DNA from: Solobacterium sp.
Lineage (GTDB): Bacteria > Bacillota_I > Bacilli_A > Erysipelotrichales > Erysipelotrichaceae
Reading direction: 5' to 3'
DNA length: 6,370 bases
Assembly: GCA_016280695.1 (NCBI GenBank)
Contig: JAEEHG010000038.1
Location: forward strand, 1 to 6,370
The position numbers and the translations under genes were made by a program. Below the pieces are notes generated by a model. The model worked only from the letters and a program-made list of their open reading frames with translations, made no database searches and was not told the origin of the DNA. Positions 1-6,370 of the stretch are shown piece after piece (position 1 is the first letter of the stretch; the number at the start of each line of letters is the position of its first letter).

Positions 1-402
1 AATGACTTCATGACCTGGATGCAGGCTGCCGGCATTGAGGAAACAGAGATTGAATATGTCCGCGGCAAGGTGACGAAATCATTCGGCTTCACGCTTGGCT
101 GTGTCCCCTACGTCTTCGGCGTCAAAGGTTCTTCGCAGACCGCCAAAGAGCGCGTACAGGACCAGTTCTTCCCCTACATGAAATCCATCCTGGCCGATCA
201 TGACTGTCCGGATGTTTATGCCCTGTTCTGCGGCACTGTTTCTGATGCCTTCGTGCAGCGGAGTGAAGATATCCGCGAGCAGTACCGGAACAAGGCCGCC
301 CACGTGGAAAACATGACCCGGGAAGAGGCGCAGGCGTGCATGCTGGCAGTGACCGATCTCCTGCTGGATTTCTATCATCTGCTGGATCCGCAGGCTCTCT
401 GA
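1..402 (+). CDS. 3' end of an unidentified protein with a HEPN-like C-terminal segment (5'-partial)
   Basis: The reading frame is open from the first base of the window (codons Asn-Asp-Phe precede the first ATG at 10) and ends at TGA 400-402. No ribosome binding site can be seen before the ATG, so I treat this as the last 133 codons of a longer gene. I do not recognise the family. The visible part has a mixed N-terminal stretch (residues 1-45), then mostly predicted helices. It carries Tyr-Arg-Asn-Lys-Ala-Ala-His at 283-303, followed by an amphipathic helix ending DLLLDFYHLLD. An Arg, a polar residue, then His in an R-x4-H spacing inside paired helices is the hallmark of HEPN domains. These occur in toxins, abortive-infection proteins and many uncharacterised cytoplasmic proteins; some are ribonucleases and some are not. 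There is no signal peptide or membrane segment in this part. It converges on rpoC, ends 58 bp from the rpoC stop, and shares its terminator, so it is not in the rpo operon. The HEPN assignment is tentative. That this is a real coding region is fairly secure, given the open frame and the downstream hairpin. Confidence 0.7.
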   Translation, partial: NDFMTWMQAAGIEETEIEYVRGKVTKSFGFTLGCVPYVFGVKGSSQTAKERVQDQFFPYMKSILADHDCPDVYALFCGTVSDAFVQRSEDIREQYRNKAAHVENMTREEAQACMLAVTDLLLDFYHLLDPQAL

Positions 403-425
403 TGCATATATCCCCGGAAAACAAG

Positions 426-454
426 AAAGGCACACCTTTTGCAGGTGTGCCTTT
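426..454. terminator. Bidirectional intrinsic terminator between the convergent genes
   Basis: The arms 426-437 (AAAGGCACACCT) and 443-454 (AGGTGTGCCTTT) are perfect reverse complements, giving a 12-bp stem around a 5-nt loop (438-442). Read on the minus strand, the hairpin begins 7 nt after the rpoC stop codon. An A-run precedes it and a T-rich tract follows it (TTT ending the stem, then CTTGTTTT), which is a good Rho-independent terminator for rpoBC. Read on the plus strand, it lies 23 nt after the TGA at 400-402, and its T-run is only TTTT (452-455), so termination in that direction should be weaker. No other candidate terminator lies in the 58-bp gap. Confidence 0.9.
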
Positions 455-460
455 TCACTG

Positions 461-3400
461 TTATTCGGCTGTTGTTTCTTCCGGGATTTCCACCGGGGCA
501 TCGCCTTCAGCCATGGCCCCGCCGGTTACTTCATCCGGCAGTTTGATGGCTGTTGCCTCTGCGAGGGCAGCTGCCTTCTCACGGCGGATTTCACGGATTT
601 CATCCGCTCTCGCCACAATTCTCCTGGTTGTCTCACGGTCGTAGGCTGTCCGTCCTGTACCGGCCGGGATCAGCTTGCCGATGATGACATTTTCCTTCAG
701 GCCGGACAGTGTATCCTTCTTGCTCTTGACAGCTGCTTCGGTCAGGACACGGGTTGTCTCCTGGAAGGATGCAGCGGACAGGAACGAGTCGGTTTCAACT
801 GCCGACTTGGAAATACCAAGCAGAATCGGTGCGTACTTGGCCGGCGTCTTGTCCTCGTCGAACATCTGGCTGTTGATTTCCTCCATGCGGCGGAGCGACA
901 GCGACTGTCCGACCGAGTATCCCGTTTCCCCGCCGTCGGTAATGACGACCTTCTTCAGCATCTGCTTGATCATGACTTCCAGATGCTTGTCGGAGATATC
1001 AATGGACTGGCTGGAGTACACCTTCTTGACTTCCTTCAGGATGTACTCTTCAACGGCTCTGACACCGGCAACGTCCAGCAGTTCCTTCGGCGCGATCTGG
1101 CCTTCGGTCAGCGGTTCACCGGCCTTGACCGTCACCCCGACTCTGACATCGGAACGGACGGCCTGGGTCAGGTCGCACTTATGCTCGATTGTATCCTTGG
1201 CGTTGGCCACGGTCACAATCTGGCCGGCGTGGTTGTCCTGTTCATGGATGTCAACGACTTCACCGTCAATCTTGGCGATGACAGCGACCCGCTTCGGGGT
1301 TCTGGCTTCGAAAAGTTCTTCAACTCTCGGCAGACCCTGTGTGATATCACCGGACTGGTTGGCAACACCGCCGGTATGGAAGTTACGCATGGTCAGCTGG
1401 GTACCCGGCTCACCAATCGCCTGGGCTGCCATGACACCGATGGCTTCACCGGTTTCAACCGGGTTGCCGGTAGCCATGTTGCGGCCGTAGCACTTGCAGC
1501 AGATACCATGGGTGGATTCGCAGGTGAAGACGTTGCGGATGTATGCCTGCTTGACGCCGGCATCCACAACCTTCTTGGCCAGGTCATCGGAGATGTAGCT
1601 GTTCTCGTCCACGATGATTTCGCCTGTTTCCGGATCGGTGATGGCCTGCTGTGTATAGCGGCCCACAATCCGGTCATAGAACTTCTCGATCATGGAGTTG
1701 TTGCGCTCATCAACGATATCCTCAACGAGGTAACCCTTCTCTGTGCCGCAGTCTTCTTCCGTAATGATGACTTCCTGGGCAACGTCAACCAGACGTCTGG
1801 TCAGATAGCCGGATTCGGCTGTCTTCAGCGCGGTATCGGTCAGGCCCTTGCGGACACCATGGGTGGAAATGAAGAACTCGGACACGCTCATGCCTTCACG
1901 GAAGCAGGAGTAGATCGGGACTTCGATGATGGACGGCTGGTATTCCTTACGCGACTTCGACTGGGTCGGACGGGCCATCAGGCCGCGCATGCCGGCCAGC
2001 TGTGTGAAGTGGTTCTTGTTGCCGCGCGCGCCGGATACCGCCATCATGTTGATCGGGTTCATTCTCGGCAGCGAGGTCATCAGGGTATCACCGACGGTAT
2101 TCTTGACCTTGTCCCACAGATCGGAGAACGCGCGTTCCCATTCCTGCGGGGTCAGAAGACCTCTGTCTCTCAGGGCATTCAGCTGGTCTGCCTTTTCCTT
2201 ACCCTCGTTGACATACTTGTCCTTGTCCGGGGCGACGGAAATGTCGCTCAGGGCAACGGTCATGCCGGCGGTGGTGGAGTACAGATAGCCCATGTCCTTA
2301 AGGGAGTCAAGGATATCACTGGTCCCGTTGATATGATACTTGTCGAACACGGCAGCGATCAGGTTTCCGAGATCCTTCTTCTTGAATTCCGGAGTGATCG
2401 GCCGGCCGGCAATCTCTTTCTTCAGATCGGTGCCGAGCGGGACGAATTCGCTGTCCGGTGTAGCCTTGAGCGATTCCGGGCTGGCATCGTTGAGATACGG
2501 GAAGTCAGACGGGAAAACATTGTTGAAGATGATCTTGCCGACGGATGTCAGCAGGTAGCACTCATTCTGCTTTTCCGTGAAGCCGTCCTTATGCAGGGAC
2601 CTGGCCGGCAGGGCGATTCTTGTGTGCAGATGCACGGCGCCCAGCTGGTAAGCCATCATGACTTCATCGACATCCTTGTAGAGATGGCCTTCGTTGTCAC
2701 CGTAGCGGCGCCACTTGGCAGCTTCGACCGGCAGGCCGAGGCGCTCCAGAGCGTCTGCTTTCTTATAGAACTCTTCGGCTGTCTCTTCCATGTTCAGATA
2801 GAAGTTGCCCAGCACGAGGTCCTGGCCCGGGGTAACGATCGGTTTGCCGTCCTTCGGGCCGAGAATGTTGTTGGCACCGAGCATCAGGACTTCCGTCTCG
2901 GCTCTGGCCATTTCACTCAGCGGCAGATGGACAGCCATCTGGTCACCGTCGAAGTCGGCGTTGAAGGCCGGACATACGAGCGGATGGACACGGATTGCAT
3001 GACCGTCAACCAGTTTCGGGAAGAAGGACTGGATACCGAGTCTGTGCAGGGTCGGGGCACGGTTCAGGAAGACCGGATGGCCTTCAATGACCTGTTCGAC
3101 AACATCCCAGACGCGGGCATCCTGCTTGTCAATCAGCTTTTCGGCTGTCTTCGGGTTGGACGCAATCTGCTGGTTGACCAGTTCGTTGATGACGAACGGC
3201 TTGTACAGCTGGATGGCCATTTCCTTCGGCAGACCGCACTGCCACATCTTCAGGTCCGGTCCGATGGCAATAACGGAACGGCCGGAGAAGTCGACACGCT
3301 TGCCGAGCAGGTTCTGACGGAAGCGGCCCTGCTTGCCCTTGAGGGCATGGGACAGCGACTTCAGCGCCCTGCCGCCGGCACCGGTAATCGGCTTGGAACG

Positions 3401-4300
3401 GCGTCCGTTGTCAATCAGCGCATCGACTGCTTCCTGCAGCATACGCTTTTCGTTCTGGACGATGATCGCCGGTGTACCCAGTTCAAGCAGCTTCTTCAGA
3501 CGGTTGTTCCGGGTGATGACACGGCGGTACAGATCGTTCAGGTCACTGGTGGCGAAACGGCCGCCGTCCAGCTGCAGCATCGGCCGCAGATCCGGCGGAA
3601 TCACCGGCAGGACGGTCAGCACCATCCATTCCGGACGGTTGTCGGAATCACGGAAGGCATCAATGGTTTCCAGGCGCTTGATCAGTTTCTTGCGCTTGTC
3701 ACCGTTGGCCTTTTCCAGTTCGGCCATGATTTCGTTGTGTTCCTTCTCGAGATCCACCTGTTCCAGCAGGGTCTTGACAGCTTCGGCACCGGTGGCGGCG
3801 GAGAAGCTTCCCGGCCCGTAGATGGCGGTATTCTCACGGAACTCACGTTCGGAAAGGATCTGCTTGTAGGTCAGCTTTGTATCGCCCGGATCCGTGACGA
3901 TCCAGGATACGAAGTAAACAACTTCTTCCAGGTGTTTCGGCGGGACATTGAGCAGCAGGCTCATGCGGCTCGGAATGCCGCGCAGGTACCAGATGTGCGC
4001 AACCGGGGCAGCCAGTTCGATATGGCCCATGCGTTCCCGGCGGACACTGGACTTGGTGATTTCAACGCCGCAGCGGTCGCAGATCACGCCCTGATAGCGG
4101 ATCTTCTTGTACTTTCCGCAGGCGCACTCCCAGTCCTTGGTCGGACCGAAAATGCGTTCGCAGAACAGACCGTCTTTCTCCGGCTTCTGGGAGCGGTAGT
4201 TAATGGTTTCCGGCTTCTTGACTTCGCCGTAGGACCATTCGTGAATACGTTCAGGTGATGCCAGACCGACACGGATTGCATCAAAATCGTTAATATTCAT
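461..4300 (-). CDS. rpoC: DNA-directed RNA polymerase subunit beta' (complete)
   Basis: This is the largest subunit of cytoplasmic RNA polymerase; with beta it forms the active centre, DNA clamp and RNA exit path. Domains in order: N-terminal clamp with zinc ligands C59, C61, C74 and C77; the switch/lid region including [10 protein letters not shown] (R335 to D337 within it); NRAPTLHR (R414); the catalytic NADFDGD motif with Mg2+ ligands D449, D451 and D453; an insertion of about 25 residues (506-536); the F-loop (about 770-791); the bridge helix (about 806-841); the second zinc site C851, C927, C934 and C937; and the trigger loop around MRNFH (971-975). The C-terminal core ends at LIPAGTG and is followed by a charged, Ala-rich tail (1217-1279). 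At 1279 aa it is longer than the B. subtilis protein (about 1199), owing to the insertions and the tail, and lacks the large E. coli trigger-loop insertion. The ATG at 4298-4300 is supported by a strong ribosome binding site 7-10 nt upstream and by the conserved start of the protein. It is the distal gene of the pair, 15 bp after rpoB, and is followed by a terminator. No frameshift or missing catalytic residue was seen. Unusual substitutions are listed in the findings. Confidence 0.99.
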   Translation of the reverse strand: MNINDFDAIRVGLASPERIHEWSYGEVKKPETINYRSQKPEKDGLFCERIFGPTKDWECACGKYKKIRYQGVICDRCGVEITKSSVRRERMGHIELAAPVAHIWYLRGIPSRMSLLLNVPPKHLEEVVYFVSWIVTDPGDTKLTYKQILSEREFRENTAIYGPGSFSAATGAEAVKTLLEQVDLEKEHNEIMAELEKANGDKRKKLIKRLETIDAFRDSDNRPEWMVLTVLPVIPPDLRPMLQLDGGRFATSDLNDLYRRVITRNNRLKKLLELGTPAIIVQNEKRMLQEAVDALIDNGRRSKPITGAGGRALKSLSHALKGKQGRFRQNLLGKRVDFSGRSVIAIGPDLKMWQCGLPKEMAIQLYKPFVINELVNQQIASNPKTAEKLIDKQDARVWDVVEQVIEGHPVFLNRAPTLHRLGIQSFFPKLVDGHAIRVHPLVCPAFNADFDGDQMAVHLPLSEMARAETEVLMLGANNILGPKDGKPIVTPGQDLVLGNFYLNMEETAEEFYKKADALERLGLPVEAAKWRRYGDNEGHLYKDVDEVMMAYQLGAVHLHTRIALPARSLHKDGFTEKQNECYLLTSVGKIIFNNVFPSDFPYLNDASPESLKATPDSEFVPLGTDLKKEIAGRPITPEFKKKDLGNLIAAVFDKYHINGTSDILDSLKDMGYLYSTTAGMTVALSDISVAPDKDKYVNEGKEKADQLNALRDRGLLTPQEWERAFSDLWDKVKNTVGDTLMTSLPRMNPINMMAVSGARGNKNHFTQLAGMRGLMARPTQSKSRKEYQPSIIEVPIYSCFREGMSVSEFFISTHGVRKGLTDTALKTAESGYLTRRLVDVAQEVIITEEDCGTEKGYLVEDIVDERNNSMIEKFYDRIVGRYTQQAITDPETGEIIVDENSYISDDLAKKVVDAGVKQAYIRNVFTCESTHGICCKCYGRNMATGNPVETGEAIGVMAAQAIGEPGTQLTMRNFHTGGVANQSGDITQGLPRVEELFEARTPKRVAVIAKIDGEVVDIHEQDNHAGQIVTVANAKDTIEHKCDLTQAVRSDVRVGVTVKAGEPLTEGQIAPKELLDVAGVRAVEEYILKEVKKVYSSQSIDISDKHLEVMIKQMLKKVVITDGGETGYSVGQSLSLRRMEEINSQMFDEDKTPAKYAPILLGISKSAVETDSFLSAASFQETTRVLTEAAVKSKKDTLSGLKENVIIGKLIPAGTGRTAYDRETTRRIVARADEIREIRREKAAALAEATAIKLPDEVTGGAMAEGDAPVEIPEETTAE

Positions 4301-4307
4301 CGTTCTG

Positions 4308-4318
4308 CCTCCTCCTTA
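4308..4318 (-). promoter_or_regulatory. Shine-Dalgarno sequence of rpoC, overlapping the rpoB stop codon
   Basis: On the minus strand the sequence reads TAAGGAGGAGG, then CAGAACG, then ATG. The TAA is the rpoB stop (4316-4318), and its two A bases form the start of AAGGAGG. Two overlapping anti-Shine-Dalgarno matches are present: AAGGAGG with a 10-nt spacer and AGGAGG with a 7-nt spacer. This fixes the rpoC start at 4300. The overlap means ribosomes ending rpoB sit on the rpoC initiation site, which fits coupled, near-equal synthesis of beta and beta' (inference). Confidence 0.93.
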
Positions 4319-6370
4319 TTCTTCACCGGCGGAATCGAGATCATCGAAGCCGACCACAGCCGCAGCCGGGATGTCGTCTTCGTCCAGTCCTTCACGGATG
4401 GTCAGATCTCCGGTTTCTTCCGCATCATTGACATAAGTCTGCCGGTTGAGATCCATGGTGGTCTCTTCCTTGAGTTCATCCTGGGCCATCTGCTTGAGAT
4501 CCATTTCGATGCCTTCCGCATTCAGCATCCGGACATCGACTGCCAGGGCCTGCAGTTCATGCACAAGCACCCGGAAGGATTCCGGAATACCGGCAGCCGG
4601 CAGGTCTCTGCCCTTGACGATGGCTTCGTATGTCTTGGTACGGCCCATGATATCGTCCGACTTGTATGTCAGGATTTCCTGCAGGGTGTTTGCCGCGCCG
4701 TAGGCTTCCAGCGCCCAGACTTCCATTTCACCGAATCTCTGGCCGCCGTTCTGCGCCTTGCCGCCCAGCGGCTGCTGGGTAACCAGGGAGTACGGACCGG
4801 TAGCCCGCGCGTGCAGCTTGTCATCAACCATGTGCGCCAGCTTGATCATGTACATGACGCCGACCGCGATCCGTTCATCATACGGTTCACCGGTCATGCC
4901 GTCAGTCAGCAGATACTTGCCGTCCATGGAAGTGTTCGCTTCCTGCATGATGTTTCTGAGGTCTTCGTTGGAAACACCGTCGAAGACCGGGGTCGCAAAC
5001 TTGACGCCGAGGTTTCTCGCCGCCATGCCGAGATGAACTTCCAGCACCTGCCCGATATTCATACGGGACGGGACACCGAACGGGTTCAGCATGATGTCAA
5101 TCGGCGTGCCGTCCTGCATGTACGGCATATCCTCGATCGGCATGATCTTGGAAATGACGCCCTTGTTGCCGTGACGGCCGGCCATCTTGTCACCTTCGGA
5201 AATCTTCCGCTTCTGGACAACGTAGACCTTGACGACTTCGTTGACCCCCGGCGGCAGTTCGTGGTCATCCTTGCGCTTGAAGACACGCACGGAATGAACG
5301 ATGCCGGCACCGCCGTGCGGTACTTTCAGGGAATTGTCGCGGACTTCGCGGCTCTTCTCACCGAAGATCGCCAGCAGCAGCTTTTCTTCCGGCGTAATCT
5401 CACTCTGGCCCTTCGGGGTTACCTTGCCGACCAGGATATCACCTTCCTTGACTTCCGCACCGACCATGACGATACCGCGCCCATCCAGGTTGCGGCAGGC
5501 ACTCTCGGCAACGTTCGGAATATCACGGGTGATTTCTTCCGGACCGAGCTTGGTTTCCCGGCATTCCAGGTCATATTCTTCAATATGAATGGAAGTATAG
5601 ACGTCTTCGCGCACCATGCGTTCGGACATGATGATCGCATCTTCGTAGTTGTAGCCGTGCCATGTCATGAAGGCAATCAGCACGTTCTGGCCCAGGGCCA
5701 GTTCGCCGTCCTGCATAGCCGGACCGTCAGCCAGGATATCACCGCGTTCCACGCGTTCGCCGTCAAAGACAATCGGTCTCTGATTCAGGCAGGTGGAGGC
5801 GTTGGACCGGCGGAACTTGGTCAGTTCATAGACATGTTCATTGCCGTCATCCTCCGTGACGATGACCTTGTCGGCATCGACGTAGGTGACAATACCCGGC
5901 GCCGTCGCGACGCAGGCGGCACCCGAGTCACGGGCAATGCGGTGTTCCATGCCGGTTCCGACAAACGGGCTGTGCGGGTTCAGCAGCGGCACTGCCTGAC
6001 GCTGCATGTTCGCGCCCATCAGGGCCCGGGTGCAGTCGTCGTTTTCCAGGAACGGAACGCAGGCTGTCGCTACCGAGACAATCTGCCGCGGCGAAACGTC
6101 GGCGTAGTCAATGGTGGCTTTTTCCGCCATGACGGTATCACCGGCGATTCTGGCAACGACCCGGTCATTGACCAGCCGGCCGTCCTGAATCTCGTTGGCC
6201 TGGGCGATGACATGATCGTTTTCTTCATCCGCGCTCATGTATACGACATCATCCGTTACCACACCGTCTTCGTTGACCTTCCGGTACGGGGTCTGGATGA
6301 AGCCGTATTCATTGACTCTGGCATAGGTTGTCAGATAGGAAATCAGACCGATGTTCGGGCCTTCCGGTGT
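4316..6370 (-). CDS. rpoB: DNA-directed RNA polymerase subunit beta (C-terminal 684 codons, 5'-partial)
   Basis: This is the second-largest RNA polymerase subunit, which contributes the rifampicin pocket, fork, flap and hybrid-binding residues. The frame is open to the right edge; the first codons in the window encode [13 protein letters not shown], equivalent to E. coli residues from about T563. An internal GTG at 6260-6262 is not the real start. Further landmarks are [27 protein letters not shown] with the Glu-Asp pair at 5639-5644; [14 protein letters not shown]; the short Firmicutes-type flap region after [10 protein letters not shown]; and the active-site motif [12 protein letters not shown], whose two lysines (codons 5186-5188 and 5162-5164) match E. 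coli K1065 and K1073. These are followed by [13 protein letters not shown] and the C-terminal clamp-contacting segment [25 protein letters not shown] (19 residues from GGKAQ to WALEA are near-invariant in the family). The protein ends in an acidic tail. The full gene is expected to be near 1200 codons, so roughly the first 500 are missing. It is transcribed into rpoC 15 bp downstream. Residues ISYL near the window edge differ from the common INSL (see findings). Confidence 0.99.
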   Translation of the reverse strand, partial: TPEGPNIGLISYLTTYARVNEYGFIQTPYRKVNEDGVVTDDVVYMSADEENDHVIAQANEIQDGRLVNDRVVARIAGDTVMAEKATIDYADVSPRQIVSVATACVPFLENDDCTRALMGANMQRQAVPLLNPHSPFVGTGMEHRIARDSGAACVATAPGIVTYVDADKVIVTEDDGNEHVYELTKFRRSNASTCLNQRPIVFDGERVERGDILADGPAMQDGELALGQNVLIAFMTWHGYNYEDAIIMSERMVREDVYTSIHIEEYDLECRETKLGPEEITRDIPNVAESACRNLDGRGIVMVGAEVKEGDILVGKVTPKGQSEITPEEKLLLAIFGEKSREVRDNSLKVPHGGAGIVHSVRVFKRKDDHELPPGVNEVVKVYVVQKRKISEGDKMAGRHGNKGVISKIMPIEDMPYMQDGTPIDIMLNPFGVPSRMNIGQVLEVHLGMAARNLGVKFATPVFDGVSNEDLRNIMQEANTSMDGKYLLTDGMTGEPYDERIAVGVMYMIKLAHMVDDKLHARATGPYSLVTQQPLGGKAQNGGQRFGEMEVWALEAYGAANTLQEILTYKSDDIMGRTKTYEAIVKGRDLPAAGIPESFRVLVHELQALAVDVRMLNAEGIEMDLKQMAQDELKEETTMDLNRQTYVNDAEETGDLTIREGLDEDDIPAAAVVGFDDLDSAGEE

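Noticed and set aside
79..501. Minus-strand open frame overlapping the first gene, the terminator and the rpoC 3' end
   Set aside because: It would cross the strong hairpin and the coding ends of both genes and has no plausible start signal. The plus-strand frame has the better protein character.
336..644. Plus-strand open frame spanning the intergenic region into the rpoC 3' end
   Set aside because: It runs through the terminator and antisense to rpoC, with a Ser/Ala-rich product and no ribosome binding site.
675..1490. A 271-codon plus-strand open frame antisense to rpoC
   Set aside because: It lies fully within rpoC, is Ser/Thr-rich with low-complexity character typical of antisense translation, and has no family match that I can see.
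983..4258. A 1091-codon open frame on the plus strand, antisense to almost all of rpoC
   Set aside because: It is in exact codon register with rpoC, so its stops would correspond to rpoC codons TTA, CTA and TCA. These are simply avoided by this gene's codon usage. There is no ribosome binding site before 983 and the translated product shows no recognisable domain, so it is a codon-bias shadow.
6260..6262. GTG as a possible start codon for the right-hand gene
   Set aside because: The 36 codons upstream to the window edge encode the highly conserved [10 protein letters not shown] segment of RpoB in the same frame, so the true start lies outside the window.
1..6370. Search for a novel multi-gene system, mobile element, CRISPR array or RNA gene
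   Set aside because: About 97% of the window is covered by rpoB, rpoC and the partial plus-strand gene. I saw no direct-repeat arrays, terminal inverted repeats or tRNA-like folds.

Overview
This window is a core housekeeping locus from a low-branching Bacillota (Firmicutes) genome. It carries the 3' half of rpoB and the whole of rpoC, both on the minus strand. The 3' end of an unrelated plus-strand gene converges on them. The two polymerase subunits follow the compact Firmicutes architecture: there is no large E. coli-type insertion in the RpoB flap region or in the RpoC trigger loop, and the two RpoC zinc-site motifs match the Bacillus pattern. Base composition is moderately GC-rich (several lines sampled by eye run near 60% G+C, with the intergenic region lower). 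The protein features remind me of Erysipelotrichia-like Bacillota, but that placement is an impression and not a demonstrated result.

Layout from left to right: (1) 1-402, plus strand, the C-terminal part of a protein of unknown function that ends in a HEPN-like helical segment with an R-N-x3-H motif. (2) 403-460, a short convergent intergenic region holding one strong 12-bp-stem hairpin that can terminate transcription from both sides. (3) 461-4300, minus strand, complete rpoC (1279 aa). (4) 4301-4315, a 15-bp gap with an extended Shine-Dalgarno sequence that runs into the rpoB stop codon. (5) 4316-6370, minus strand, the last 684 codons of rpoB. The gene runs off the right edge, starting inside rifampicin cluster II.

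The beta and beta' subunits together form the active centre of RNA polymerase, and the rpoB-rpoC pair is co-transcribed from right to left. No mobile element, CRISPR array, tRNA, rRNA or novel multi-gene system is visible. The points worth a second look are local departures from the usual RNA polymerase consensus: Tyr at the position of E. coli beta Ser574 (a rifampicin-resistance site), a 9-residue extension of the beta' F-loop, Val in the bridge-helix glycine hinge, Asn in place of Thr in the trigger loop, and an insertion of about 25 residues downstream of the catalytic aspartates. All of these comparisons rest on remembered E. coli and B. subtilis sequences.
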